Shown: positions 1 through 12,638, counted from the first letter of the stretch. The stretch: DNA of 64,000 nt from Aegilops tauschii subsp. strangulata (GCF_002575655.3 NC_053040.3:156427148-156491147), one strand, 5' to 3'. Program-made: numbers and translations. The notes: a model not told the origin generated them from the sequence alone.

Positions 1-971
1 ATGTAACTCTTTTTTCGGCGTGTTGTTGGGATCCGATGAACTTTGAGTTTATGATCACATCTATCTCTTTTTATCCATGAAAGTTATTTGAGTCTTCTTT
101 GATCTCTTATATGCATGATTGCTTATAGCCTCGTATTTCTTCTCCGATATTTGGGTTTTGTTTGGCCAACTTGATCTATTTATCTTGCAATGCGAAGAGG
201 TGCTTTGTGATGGGTTCGATCTTACGGTGCTTGATCCCAGTGACAGAAGGGGAACCGATACATATGTATTGTTGCTATTAAGCATAACAACATGGGGTCT
301 ATTTCTACATAAATATATCTTGTCTACATCATGCCACCGTTCTTATTGCATTACTCCGTTTCTCCATGAACTTAATACACTAGATGCATGCTGGATAGCG
401 GTCGATGTGTGGAGTAATGGTAGTAGATGCAGGCAGGAGTCGGTCTACTAATCTTGGACGTGATGCCTATATAATGATCATTGCATGGATATCGTCATGA
501 TTATTTGAAGTTCTATCAATTGCCCAACAGTAATTCGTTTACCCACCTTTTGCCATTTTTCTCGAGAGAAGCCACTAGTGAAACCTACGGCCCCTGGGTC
601 TCTTCTTTATTATATTTGCCTTTGCGATCTATTTTCCTTTTCTTTTATTTTCAGATCTATTAAACCAAAAATACAAAAATACCTTGGTGCATTTTATTTT
701 ATTTGGCATTTGATCTATCAATTTATTACAACTCCCTCACGTTCGTTTGCCAATTTCTGGCACCGTTACCTGAAAGGGATTGACAACCCCTTTAATACGT
801 CGAGTTGCGAGTATTTGTTATTTGTGTGTAGGTGTTGTTTACGTAGTGTTGCTTGGTTCTCCTACTGGTCCGATAACCTTGATCTCATCACTGAGGGAAA
901 TACCTACCGTCGCTGTGTTGCGTCATCCCTTCCTCTTTGGGGAAATACTGACGTAGTTCTAGCGGTCATCA
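1..971 (+). mobile_element. 3' part of an Athila-type gypsy LTR
   Basis: This stretch is alignable by eye, at moderate divergence, with the second half of the LTR at 22086-23671. Both share the 'ctagatgcatgctggatagc' block, the 'aagggattgacaaccc' block and the end with 'atccctt/accctttcctctt'. It probably ends with TCA at 971. It sits in the 3' noncoding part of the minus-strand gypsy, which resumes at about 972. It is therefore the right end of a plus-strand element or solo LTR whose left part lies outside the window. The expected 5-bp target duplication on the right would be 972-976 (AGGTG). No protein is encoded; the ORFs here are by-products of LTR sequence. Confidence 0.75.
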
Positions 972-2377
972 AGGTGTCGATAAAATAAAATACGGACATG
1001 AGGGCATCATGATCATCTTTAGAACAGCAACATATAATGCCATATAATTTCTTATGCTAAAGTAACAATTCATTCACAAGGTAAAGTATGAATCAGAAAC
1101 TTCATTGAAAACTAACAAACTATGATCTCGGTCATTGAGGCAATTGCAATTTGTCATAACATTAGAAAGAGTCAATATAAGAGCTTTTCAACAAGTCCAC
1201 ATACTCAACTATAATTTAGTCTTTCACAATTGCTAACACTCACGCGATACTTATGGGTTCAAAGCTTCAATCGCACATAGAGAAAGATAGGGGCTTATAG
1301 TTTCGCCTTCCAACCTTTTATCTCAAGGGTAATGTCAACATAATACTCTATGAAAACCTACATCCGAGTGGATATATATATCCGGATCTCTCCAACACAT
1401 AGTGCTTGCCAAAGGAAAAAGTGTAAAAAGGAAAGGTGAAGATCACCATGGCTCTTGTATAAAGGTAGAAGATAAAAGTAAAAGATAGGCCCTTCGCAGA
1501 GGGAAGCAGAGGTTGTCATGCACTTTTATGGTTGGATGCACAAAATCTTAATGCAAAAGAACATAACTTTATATTGCCACTTGTGATAAAGAACTTTATT
1601 ATGCAGTCCGTCGCTTTTATTTCTTCCATATCACAAGTTCGTATAAAGCTTATTTTCTTCACACTAATAGATCATACATATTTAGAGAGCAATTTTTATT
1701 GCTTGCACCGATGACAACTTACTTGAAGGATCTTACTCAATCCATAGGTATGTATGGTGGACTCTCATGGCAAAACTAGTTTAACGGATGTTTGGATGCA
1801 CAAGTAGTATCTCTACTTGGTGCAAATAATTTGGCTAGCATGAGAGGGAAAGGCAAGCTCAACATGTTGGAGGGTCCATGACAATATAACTTCTATTCGG
1901 ATATAGGGAAACATAACCCATTATGTTGTCTTCCTTGTCCAACATCAACTTTTTAGCATGTCATATTTTAATGAGTGCTCACAATTACAAAAGATGTCCA
2001 AGATAGTATATTTATTTGTGAAGCCTCTCTTTCTTTATTACTTCATATTAATTTTGCAACAATGACCAAAAGTAAGTTTGTCAACTCTCAACAACTTTTA
2101 TTCATCATACTCTTTATATGTGAAGTCATTACTCTCCATAAGATCAATATATGATCTTTTTGTTTCTTTTTATTCCTTTCTTTTATTTAGTTCCCTCAAG
2201 ATCATAGCAAGAAAGCAAAGCTAGATCATACTAAAAACTTTATTCTACTAGATCAAGATATAACCAAAAGGATCGAACTAAGAAAAACGATAAAGGTAAA
2301 GGTGTGATGGTGATACGATACCGGGACACATCCCCCAAGCTTGCCAGTTGCCAAGGGGAGTGCCCATACCCATGTAT
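972..2377 (-). other. 3' noncoding region of the minus-strand gypsy
   Basis: This AT-rich stretch has no sustained ORF and follows the last ORF of the gypsy element on the minus strand. A PPT-like motif (minus-strand AAGCTTGGGGGATG) lies near 2331-2344, at the start of the region rather than beside an LTR. Long untranslated 3' regions are usual in Athila elements. The region is cut at about 972 by the inserted LTR. Confidence 0.6.
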
Positions 2378-2899
2378 TTATGTATCTTTCTTCGGAGGTG
2401 TTGATGGTGGAGTTGTTGATGTAGTGGGCTTGTCATCCATCTTCCAAGGCATAGCCTCACCATCATAGAAAGATGAACGAGTCTCCGGGATCCTCAAATC
2501 TGCAGCCAAACTCGTCCTCTTAAATCTGTATTCATACTCACAGTTTTGGTTTTGCAGGTCATAGATCTGGGCTTGGAGATGCTCGATTTTCCCATGAAGC
2601 TTGAAGATGGCCTCCTCAATGTTCTTGGCATCCGGCTTGTGATTGTAGGTGAACTCTGCGATCATCATGTGATTGGTGTTGAGTCCATGTTCCACCATCC
2701 CTTGACACTTGAAAACTTGTTGCTCCATTGCTTCGAGTCTTGTCTCCATGCTTCCGGTCTTCATCGGCCCCTCAACATCGCGGATGTGCATCACCCCCTC
2801 ATGCATCTCAATGGCTTGAGGGTGTCGCAACACCTCCTCAAAGTAGGGGTTGATGAACTTCTAGAAAAACTTGTCCTTGGGGGCGCTTGGAGACGTCAT
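2378..2899 (-). pseudogene. Extra 3' ORF (env position) of the gypsy element, coiled-coil-like
   Basis: On the minus strand an ATG at 2899 opens a frame of about 173 codons with one in-frame TAG at 2861-2863; the rest is open to 2378. The product is charged and probably helical in its middle third, with motifs such as EEAIFKLHGKIEHLQAQIYD, which suggests a coiled coil. The C terminus is Thr/Ser/Pro-rich (TTSTTPPSTPP). It lies downstream of integrase, where Athila elements may carry an env-like ORF, but I see no signal peptide or membrane segment. It is therefore not shown to be an envelope protein. Its function is unknown. Without the single TAG it would be intact. Confidence 0.6.
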
Positions 2900-2911
2900 G
2901 GTGATCTAGAC

Positions 2912-3204
2912 CTGTCAGAAAAACAGCTCGAAACAAAAACAGAAGATTTTGTCGTGGTATGGTGGTCAAAACCTTCGGGAGAATATATGAATTTTTACCG
3001 ACCAAAAGAAGTGTTGTGCAAGAAAACGGAGTCCGGAGGGCACACGAGGTAGCCACAAGGTAGGGGGCGCGCCCTCCACCCTTGTGGATGCCTCGTGCAC
3101 TCTTCGGACTACTTTTAATTTTCCTAAATTTTTAAATATTCCAAAACGGAGAAAAATTGCTATTAGAACATTTTTGCAGTCGGTTTACTTACCGTACCAC
3201 ATAC
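2912..3204 (-). other. Putative intron between pol and the 3' ORF
   Basis: On the minus strand the pol frame ends with TAG at 3207-3205, followed directly by a donor-like GTATGT. About 290 bases later a pyrimidine-rich tract ends in CTGACAG at 2912, twelve bases before the ATG of the 3' ORF. The arrangement would let a spliced mRNA place the 3' ORF near its start. This is inferred from sequence only. Confidence 0.4.
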
Positions 3205-5815
3205 CTATTCCTTTTTGGAGTCTGAAACGTTCTGGAAAGTGTCCCTTATGTACTCCTCTGGTGTTACGGTGTCAATTATATTGGTCTCAACATTTATGGG
3301 ATTACCTGAGATATAATATTTGATTCTTTGACCGTTTACCACCTTCGGCGTTGTTGATTTTTATGGCACCGGAACGATAGACCTCCTCAATAATCTAAGG
3401 ACCTTCCCATTTAGAGAGAAGTTTTCCTGCAAAAAATCTTAAATGAGAGTTGTATAGCAAAACATGATCACCTATATTAAACTCACGCTTTTGTATCCGT
3501 TTGTCATGCCATCTTTTAACCTTTTCTTTAAATAACTTGGCATTCTCATAGGCTTGGGTTCTCCATTCATGGAGCGAGCTTATGTAAAATAGCCTCTTCT
3601 CACCGGCAAGTTTGAAATCATAGTTGAGCTCTTTAATAGCCCAATAAGCCTTATGTTCTAGTTTGAGAGGTAAATGACTTGCTTTTCTATAAACCAATTT
3701 ATACGAAGACATACCCATAGGGTTTTTATAAGCAGTTCTATAAGCCCATAATGCATCATCAAGTTTCTTAGACCAATTCTTTCTAGATCTATTAACAGTC
3801 TTTTGCAAAATCAATTTAATCTCTCTATTTCTCAATTCTACTTGACCACTAGACTGAGGATGATATGGAGATGCAATCTATGGTTAACATCATACTTAGC
3901 AAGCATTTTACGGAAAGCACCATGAATAAATTGTGAACCACCATCAGTCATTAAATATCTAGGGACTCCAAACCATGGAAATTTAACTTCTTTAAGCATC
4001 TTAATAGAAGTGTTATGATCAGCACTACTAGTTGGAATAGCTTCTACCCACTTACGAACGTAATCAATAGCAATTAAAATATGTGTATACCCATTAGAGG
4101 AAGGAAAAGGTCCCATATAATCAAAGCCCCAAACATCAAATGGTTCAATAACAAGTGAATAATTCATAGGAATTTCCTGACGTCTACTAATATTACCAAT
4201 TCTCTGGCATTCATCACAAGACAAGACAAACTTACGAGCATCCTTGAAGAGAGTAGGCCAATAAAAACCAGATTGCAATACCTTGTGTGCAGTTCTATCT
4301 CCAGCATGGTGCCCTCCGTAAGACTCGGAGTGGCACTTGCGTAGGATCTGTTCCTGTTCATGCTCAGGCACACAACGTCTAATAACACCATCTACTCCTT
4401 CTTTATAAAGGAGTGGGTCATCCCAAAAGTAATGTCTTAAATCATAGAAAAACTTTTTCTTTTGCTGGTATGTGAAACTAGGTGGCATAAATTTAGCAAC
4501 AATATAATTAGCATAATCAGCATACCATGGAGTATTACGAGAAGCATTTATGACAACAAATTGTTCATCAGGAAAACTATCATCAATTGGCAGTGGGTCA
4601 ACAAGAACATTTTCTAACCTAGACAAGTTGTCTGCAACGAGGTTCTCAGCTCCCTTTCTATCGATAATATGCAAATCAAATTCTTGTAACAAGAGAACCC
4701 ATCTAATAAGTCTAGGTTTAGCATCTTTCTTTTCCATAAGATATTTAATAGCAGCATGATCAGTGTGAACAGTTACTTTGGAATCAAGAATATAAGATAT
4801 GAACTTATCACAAGCAAAAACAACTGCTAAAAATTATTTTTCAGTAGTAGCATAATTTCTCTAGGCACTGTATAGAGTTCTACTAGCATAATGAACAAAA
4901 TTAAATTTCTTATCAACTCTTTGTCCTAGAACAGCACCAACAGCATAATCACTAGCATCACACATAATTTCAAAGGGTAAATTCCAATCATGTGGTTGAA
5001 CATTAGGTGCAGAAATCAAGGCTTTCTTAAGTATTTCAAATACTTCTACACAATCATCATAAAAAACAAAGGGAACATCTTTTTGCAAGATATTAGTGAG
5101 AGGCCTATAAATTTTAGAGAAGTCTTTAATAAACCTCCTATAGAAACCAGCATGGCCAAGGAAACTTCTTATACCCTTGATATCTTTAGGACACATCATC
5201 TTTTCAATACCATCTACTTTAGCTTTATCAACTTCAATACCTCTTTCAAAAAATTTATGCCCCAAGACAATACCTTCATTAACCATAAAGTGGCACTTCT
5301 CCCAATTCAAGACAAGATTAGTTTCTTCACATCTTTGCAAAACTCGATCAAGGTTGCTTAAGCAATCATCAAAGAAGTTCTGTAAACAGAGAAATCATCC
5401 ATGAAAACCTCAACAATCTTTTCACAAAAATCAGAGAATAGAGCAGTCATACATCTTTGAAAGGTAGCTGGTGCATTGCATAAACCAAAAGGCATACATC
5501 TATAAGCGAAGGTACCGAAACGGCAAGTAAAAGTGGTCTTTTCCTGATCATCTTTTGACACGGGTATTTGAGAAAAACCAGAATAACCATCTAGAAAGCA
5601 AAAATGTGTATGTTTGGATAGTCTTTCTAGCATTTGATCAGTAAAAGGTAGAGGGTAATGATCTTTTCTAGCAGCTTTGTTTAATTTGCGAAAATCAATT
5701 ACCATTCTATACCTGTAACAATTTTTTGTGGAATCAATTCATTCTTATCATTAGGAACAACAGTAATACCTCCATTCTTAGGGACACAATGAACAGGACT
5801 TACCCATCTACTATC
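3205..5815 (-). pseudogene. gypsy pol: reverse transcriptase (distal part), RNase H, integrase
   Basis: The minus-strand fragments read in order. Reverse transcriptase (5815-5358) has LDGYSGFSQIP, the MPFGLCNAPATFQR block and the catalytic FMDD box. The RT connection and RNase H follow (5340-4740; MCDASDYAVGAVL, then the HTDHAA region). Integrase (4737-3205) shows the HHCC zinc module ([12 protein letters not shown]...CDECQ), a catalytic core including LMTDGGSQF, and the C-terminal WEGP motif. The frame ends with TAG at 3207-3205. Breaks are visible near 5705, 5350, 4860 and 3836. The N-terminal part of RT lies at 14366-14835, beyond the inserted copia. The gene is inactive. Confidence 0.88.
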
Positions 5816-7529
5816 TATTGGAAATATGCCCTAGAGGCAATAATAAATTGGTTATTATTATATTTCCTTGTTCATGATAATCGTTTATTATCCATGCTAG
5901 AATTGTATTGATAGGAAACTCAGATACATGTGTGGATACATAGACAACACCATGTCCCTAGTAAGCCTCTAGTTGACTAGCTCGTTGATCAATAGATGGT
6001 TACGGTTTCCTGACCATGGACATTGGATGTCGTTGATAACGGGATCACATCATTAGGAGAATGATGTGATGGACAAGACCCAATCCTAAGCCTAGCACAA
6101 GATCGTGTAGTTCGTTTGCTAAGAGCTTTTCTAATGTCAAGTATCATTTCCTTAGACCATGAGATTGTGCAACTCCCGGATACCGTAGGAATGCTTTGGG
6201 TGTACCAAACATCACAACGTAACTGGGTGGCTATAAAGGTGCACTACAGGTATCACCAAAAGTGTCTGTTGGGTTGGCACGAATCGAGACTGGGATTTGT
6301 CACTCCGTGTAAACGGAGAGGTATCTCTGGGCCCACTCGGTAGGACATCATCATAATGTGCACAATGTGACCAAGGAGTTGATCACGGGATGATGTGTTA
6401 CGGAACGAGTAAAGAGACTTGCCGGTAACGAGATTGAACAAGGTATCGGGATACCGATGATCGAATCTCGGGCAAGTACTATACCGGTAGACAAAGGGAA
6501 TTGTATACGGGATTGATTGAATCTCGACATCGTGGTTCATCTCGAGGAGCATGTGGGAGCCAACATGGGTATCCAGATCCCGCTATTGGTTATTGACCGG
6601 AGAGTCGTCTCGGTCATGTCTGCGTGTCTCCCGAACCCGTAGGGTCTACACACTTAAGGTTCGGTGATGCTAGAGTTATAGAGATATTAGTATGCGGTAA
6701 CCCGAAATTTGTTCGGAGTCCCAGATGAGATCCCGGACGTCACGAGGAGTTCCAGAATGGTCCGGAGGTAAAGATTTATATATGGGAAGTCTTATTTTGG
6801 TCGCCGGAAAAGTTTCGCGCATTATCGGTATTGTACCGGGAGTGCCGAAAGGGGTCCAGGGGTCCACCAAGGGGGTCCACCAGCCCCGGGGGCCACATGG
6901 GCTGTAGGGGGTGCGCCTTGGCCTATATGGGCCAAGGGCACCAGCCCCAAGAGGCCCATGCGCCAAGAGATAAGGGAAAGGGAGAGTCCTAAAGGGGGAA
7001 GGCACCTCCGAGGTGCCTTGGGGAGGAAGGACTCCTCCCTGGCCGCACCCTTCCTTGGAGGAAGGGCCAAGGCTGCGCCCCCCCCCTCTCCCTTGGCCCT
7101 ATATATAGTGGGGGGAGGGAGGGCAGCAATACCTAAGCCCTGGCGCCTCCCTCTCCCTCCCGTGACACATCTCCCTCCTCCCGCAGCGCTTGGCGAAGCC
7201 CTGTTGGAATCCCGCTACTTCCACCACCACGCCGTCGTGCTGCTGGATCTCCATCAACCTCTCCTCCCCCCTTGCTGGATCAAGAAGGAGGAGACGTCGC
7301 TGCTCCGTACATGTGTTGAACGCGGAGGTGCCGTCCGTTCGGCGCTAGGATTATCGGTGATTTGGATCAAGACGAGTACGACTCCATCAACCCCGTTCTC
7401 TTGAACGCTTCCGCTCGCGATCTACAATGGTATGTAGATGCACCCCCCTTCCCCTCGGTGCTAGATTACTCCATAGATTGATCTTGGTGATGCGTAGAAA
7501 ATTTTGAATTTCTGCTACGTTCCCCAACA
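5816..7529 (+). repeat. 5' LTR of copia copy 1
   Basis: The LTR is 1714 bp. The first bases are TATTGG rather than the TGTTGG found in the 3' LTR. A TATA-like ATATATAG lies near 7101, following a CT-rich stretch. GC-rich sequence between about 6830 and 7400 gives long chance ORFs on both strands, which are not genes. Compared with the 3' LTR it has an extra 'ccaagggggtccaccag' stretch near 6866 and lacks a short piece near 6540. Confidence 0.92.
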
Positions 7530-7530
7530 G

Positions 7531-7549
7531 TCGCATCATGAGCTAGGTC
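7531..7549 (+). other. Degenerate Met-type primer binding site of copia copy 1
   Basis: The sequence TCGCATCATGAGCTAGGTC follows the LTR after one base. The second copy has TGGCATCATGAGCCAGGT here. Copia elements usually carry TGGTATCAGAGC, complementary to initiator tRNA-Met, so both copies are non-canonical and copy 1 has decayed further. Confidence 0.6.
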
Positions 7550-8861
7550 TATGCGTAGTTTCTATGCATGAGTAGAACACAAAGTAGTTGTGGGCGTCGA
7601 TTTTGTCAATTTACTTGTCGTTACTAGTCTTATCTTGATTCGGCGGCATCGTGGGATGAAGCGGCCCGGACCGACCTTACACGTGCACTTACGTGAGACA
7701 GGTTCCACCGACTGACATGCACTAGTTGCATAAGGTGGCTAGCGGGTGTCTGTCTCTCCCACTTTAGTCGGATCGGATTCGATGAAAAGGGTCCTTATGA
7801 AGGGTAAATAGAAATTGGCATATCATGTTGTGGCTTTTGCATAGGTAATAAACGTTCTTGCTAGAAACCCATAGCAGCCACGTAAAACATGCAACAACAA
7901 TTAGAGGACGTCTAACTTGTTTTTGCAGGGTATGCTATGTGATGTGATATGGCCAAAAGGATGTGATGAATGATATATGTGATGTATGAGATTGATCATG
8001 TTCTTGTAATAGGAATCACGACTTGCATGTCGATGAATATGACAACTGGCAGGAGCCATAGGAGTTGTCTTAATTTATTGTATGACCTGCGTGTCAATGA
8101 AAACGCCATGTAATTACTTTACTTTATTGCTAACCGTTAGCCATAGTAGTAGAAGTAATAGTTGGCAAGACAACTTCATGAAGACACAATGATGGAGATC
8201 ATGATGATGGAGATCATGGTGTCATGCCGGTGACGAAGGTGATCATGCCGCGCCTCGAAGATGGAGATCAAAAGGCGCAAGATGATATTGGCCATATCAC
8301 GTCACTTTATGATTTGCATGTGATGTTTATCATGTTTACATCTTATTTGCTTAGAACGATGGTAGCATAAATAAGATGATCCCTCACTAAAATTTCAAGA
8401 GACGTGTTCCCCCTAACTGTGCACCATTGCGAAGGTTCGTTGTTTCGAAGCACCACGTGATGATCGGGTGTGATAGATTCTAACGTTCGAATACAACGGG
8501 TGTTGACGAGCCTAGCATGTACAGACATGGCCTCGGAACACATGCGAAACACTTAGGTTGACTTGACGAGCCTAGCATGTACATACATGGCCTCGGAACA
8601 CAAGAGATCGAAAGATCGAACATGAGTCATATGGTAGATGCGATCAACATGGAGATGTTCACCGATGATGACTAGTCCGTCTCACGTGATGATCGGACAC
8701 GGCCTAGTTTGACTCGGATCATGTATCACTTAGATGACTAGAGGGATGTCTATCTGAGTGGGAGTTCATTAAATAATCAGATGAACTTAGTTATCATGAA
8801 CATAGTCAAAAGGTCTTTGCATATTATGTCATAGCTTACGCTTTAGTTCTACTGTTTAAGA
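7550..8861 (+). other. Leader region of copia copy 1 with a 60-bp-period duplication
   Basis: This noncoding leader before gag has no usable ORF. Near 8505-8605 a block of about 38 bases containing 'gacgagcctagcatgtaca' and 'catggcctcggaaca' occurs twice with a 60-bp period. The same duplication is present in copia copy 2 at 34410-34507. Confidence 0.75.
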
Positions 8862-9900
8862 TATGTTCCTAGAGAAAATATAGTTGAAAGTTGATAGTAG
8901 CAATTATGCGGACTGGGTCCGTGAACTGAGGATTGTCCTCATTGCTGCACAGAAGGCTTATGTCCTTAATGCATCGCTCGGTGTGCTGAACCTCAGCGTC
9001 GTCTGTAGATGTTGCGAAACATCTGACATACACGTTTTGATGACTACGTGATAGTTCAGTGCGTAATGCTAACGGTTTAGAATTGTGGCACCAAAGACGT
9101 TCTTGAAACGTCGCAGAACATATGAGATGTTCCGAAGACTGAAATTGGGATTTCAGACTAGTGCCCACGTCAAGAGGTATGAGACATCTGACAAGTTTCT
9201 TAAGCCTGCAAACTAAGGGAGAAAAGCTCAATCGTTGAGCATGTGCTCAGATTGTCTGAGTACCACAATCGCTTGAATCGAGTGGGAGTTAATCTTCCAG
9301 ATGAGATAGTGATGGTTCTCCATAGTCACTGCCACCAAGCTATTAGAGCTTCGTGATGAACTATAACATATCAGGGATAGATATGATGATCCTTGAGCTA
9401 TTCGCGATGTTTGACACCGTAAAAGTAGAAATCAAATAGGAGCATCAATTGTTGATGGTTAGTAAAACCACTAGTTTCAAGAAGGGCAAGGGCAAAAAGG
9501 GATACTTCATGAAACGGCAAATCATTTGCTGCTCTAGTGAAGAATCCCAAGGTTGAACCCAAACCCGAGACTAAGTGCTTCTGTAATGAGGGGAACGGTC
9601 ACTGAAGCAGAACTACCCTAGATACGTGGTAGATGAGAAGGCAGGCAAGGTCGACAGAAGTATATTGGATATACATTATATGAAGGTGTACTTTACTAGT
9701 ACTCCTAGCAGCACCAGGGTATTAGATACCGGTTCGGTTGCTAAGTGTTAGTAACTCGAAATAAAAGCTGCGGAATAAATGGAGACTAGCTAAAGGTGAG
9801 ATGACGATGTGTGTTGGAAGTGTTTCCAAGGTTGATGTGATCAAGCATCGCATGCTCCCTCTACCATCGAGATTGGTGTTTATCGCAATACGGTTATTCA
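8862..9900 (+). pseudogene. copia gag remnant, copy 1
   Basis: On the plus strand, starting ATGTTCCTAGAG at 8862, fragments read SSNYADWVRELRIVLIAAQK and AYVLNASLGVL, as expected for the start of an Angela-type gag. Many stops and frameshifts follow. A minus-strand ORF over the same place is a shadow. Confidence 0.7.
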
Positions 9901-9989
9901 TTTAAGGAGAATAATGGTTACTCTGTTTATTTGAATAATACCTTCAATGGTCTTGCACCTAAAATGAATCTCGATCGCAGTGATACACA

Positions 9990-10968
9990 TGTTCGTGCCA
10001 AAAGATATAAAATAGTAATGATAGTACCACATACTTGTGGCACTGCCATTTGAGTCATATTGGTATAGAACGCATGAAGAAGCTCCATGTAGATGGGTCT
10101 TTGGACTCACTCGTTTTTGAAAAGATTGAGACATGCGAACCATGTCTATTGGTATATATGCATGAAGAAACTCCATGCAGATGAATCGTTTGGACTCACT
10201 TGATTTTCAATCACTTGAGACATGCAAATCATACCACATGGGCAAGATGACTGAAAGGCCTCGTTTTCAGTAAGATGGAACAAGAGAGCAACTTATTGGA
10301 AGTAATACATTTTGATGTATGCAGTCCAATGAGTGCTGAGGCATGCAGTGGATATCGGTATGTTCTTACTTCACAGATGATTCGAGTAGATGCTGAGAAT
10401 ATTTACTTGATGAAACACAAGTCTGAATTATTGAAAGGTTCAAGTAATTTCAGAGAGAAGTTGAAGATCGTCGTGACAAGAGGATAAAATGTCTATGATA
10501 TGATCATAGAGATATCTGAGTTACGAGTTTGGCACACAATTAAGACATTGTGGAAAGTGTTTCACAATTAATACCGCCTGGAACACCACAGTGTGATGGT
10601 GTGTCCGAACATCATAACTGCACCCTATTGGATATGGTGCATACCATGATGTCTCTTATCGAATTGCCACTATCGTTTATGGGTTAGGCATTAGAGACAA
10701 CCGCATTCACTTTAAAAGGGGCACCACGCAATTCCGTTGAGAAGACACCGTTTAGAGAAACCTAAGTTGTCGTTTCTTAAAAGTTTGGGGCTGCGATGCT
10801 TATGTGAAGAAGTTTCAAGCTGATAAGCTCGAACCCAAGCGGATAAATGCATCTTCATAGAAAACCCAAAACAGTTGGGTATACCTCCTATTTCAGATCT
10901 GGAAGCAAAAGTAATTGCTTCTAGAAACGGTTCCTTTCTTGAGGAAAAGTTTCTCTCGAAAGAATTGA
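9990..10968 (+). pseudogene. copia pre-integrase and integrase remnant, copy 1
   Basis: Near 10030-10180 fragments resemble the GAG_pre-integrase module (LWHCHLSHIGIERMKKLH). An ORF at 10275-10487 contains LLEVIHFDVCSPMSAEACSG followed by YRYVL, corresponding to the first catalytic block of copia integrase (normally HTDVCGPM, here HFDVCSPM, so the Asp is kept). The rest is frameshifted. Integrase would insert the DNA copy; this one cannot be functional. Confidence 0.75.
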
Positions 10969-12480
10969 GTGGGAGGATGGTGGAGACTTGATAAGGTTAT
11001 TGAACCGTCACTTCAACTAGTGTGTAGCAGGGCACAGGAAGTTGTTCCTGTGGCACCTACACCAATTGAAGTGGAAGCTTATGATAGTGATCATGAAACT
11101 TCGGATCAAGTCACTACCAAACCTCGTAGGTCGACAAGGATATGTACTACTCCTGAGTGGTATGGTAATCCTGTCTTAGATATCATGTTGTTAGACAATA
11201 CTGAACCTACGAGCTATGGAGAAGCGATGGTGGGCCCATATTCCGACAAATGGTTAGAAGCCATGAAATCCGAGATAGGATCCATGTATCAGAACAAAGC
11301 ATGGATTTTGGTGAACTTGCCCGATGGTCGGCAAGCCATTGAGATAAATGGATCTTTAAGAAGAAGACGGATGTGGACGGTAATGTTGCCGTCTATGATG
11401 CTCGACTTGTGGCAAAGAGTATTTTCACAAGTTCAAGGAGTTGACTACGATGAGTTTTTCTCATCCGTAGCGATGCTTAAGTCCATCGGAATCATGTTAG
11501 CATTAGCTGCATTTGTGAAATCTGGCAGATGGATGTCAAAACAAGTTTCCTTGCCAGTTTTCGTAAGGAAAGGTTGTATGTGATATAATCAGAAAGGTTT
11601 TGTCGATCCTAAGGATGCTAAAAGGTATGCTAGCTCCAGCCATCCTTCCATGGACTAGAGCAAGCATCTCGGAGTCAGAATATACACTTTGATGGAGTGA
11701 TCAAAGTTTTTGGGTTTATACAAAGTTTGTTAGAAACTTGTATTTACAATAAAGTGAGTGGGAGCGCTACAACATTTCTGATAAGTATATGTGAATGACA
11801 TATTGTTGATCCGAAATGATGTAAAATTTCTGGAAAGCATAAAGGGTTGTTTGAAAGGAGTTTTTCAAAGGAAGACCTGGATAAAGCTGCTTACATATTG
11901 GGCATCAAGATCTATAGAGATAGATCAAGACGCCTGATGATACTTTCAAAGAACGCACACCTTGACATGATTTTGAAGGAGTTCAAAATAGATCAGCAAA
12001 GAAGGAGTTCTTGGCTGTGTTACAAGGTGTGAGTATTGAGTAAGACTCAAGACCTGACCACAGTAGAAGAGAGAGAGAAAGGACGAAGGTCGTCCCCTAT
12101 GCTTTAGACGTAGGCTCTACAGTATGCTATGCTGTGTACCGCACATGAAGTGTGCCTTGCCATGAGTTGGTCAAGGGGTACAATAGTGATCCGGGAATGG
12201 ATCACATGACAGCGGTCGAACTTATCCTTAGTATCTAGTGGACTAAGGAATTTTCTCGATTATGGAGGTGAAAAGGAGTTCGTCGTAAAGGGTTACGTCG
12301 ATGCGAACTTTGACACTAATCCGGATGACTCTGAGTAGTAGACCGGATTCGTATAGTAGAGCAGTTATTTGAAATGGCTCCAAGTAGCGCGTGGTAGCAT
12401 CCACAAGATGACATAGATATTCGTAAAGCACACACGGATCTGAAAGGTTCAGACCCGTTGACTAATAACCTCTCTCACAA
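10969..12480 (+). pseudogene. copia reverse transcriptase and RNase H remnant, copy 1
   Basis: The best-preserved frame (10969-11583) carries the linker and RT start: EPTSYGEAMVGPYSDKWLEA, then MKSEIGSMYQNKAW and QVQGVDYDEFFSSVA, which are hallmark blocks of copia RT. A later block at 11847-12032 contains YILGIKIYRDRSRRLMILS. RNase H remnants extend to about 12480. Frameshifts and stops break the gene at several places, and the YVDD box region near 11790 is not in an open frame. The same broken blocks occur in copy 2. Confidence 0.85.
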
Positions 12481-12638
12481 GCATAACATGATCAAACCAG
12501 AACTCATTGAGTGTTAATCACATAGTGATGTGAACTAGATTGTTGACTCTAGTAAACTCTTTGGATGTTGGTCACATGGTGATGTGACCTGTGAGTGTTA
12601 ATCACATGGTGATGTGAACTAGATTATTGACTCTAGTG

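Noticed and set aside
119..988. Plus-strand ORFs at the window start
   Set aside because: Sequence matches the distal half of an Athila-type LTR, so the ORFs are chance frames.
2378..2899. Calling the 3' ORF a true envelope gene
   Set aside because: It is in the env position but has no signal peptide, cleavage site or membrane segment; only a coiled-coil-like region is visible.
6676..7404. Long GC-rich ORFs on both strands (also 13523-14240, 28703-29468, 35544-36311)
   Set aside because: They lie inside copia LTRs and recur at the same place in every LTR copy on both strands. They reflect LTR base composition.
8343..9231. Minus-strand ORFs opposite copia gag
   Set aside because: They are shadows of the plus-strand gag and leader; the same shadows appear opposite copy 2.
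10275..10487. Possible intact small gene in copia copy 1
   Set aside because: It is only the first catalytic block of a broken integrase and occurs equally in copy 2.
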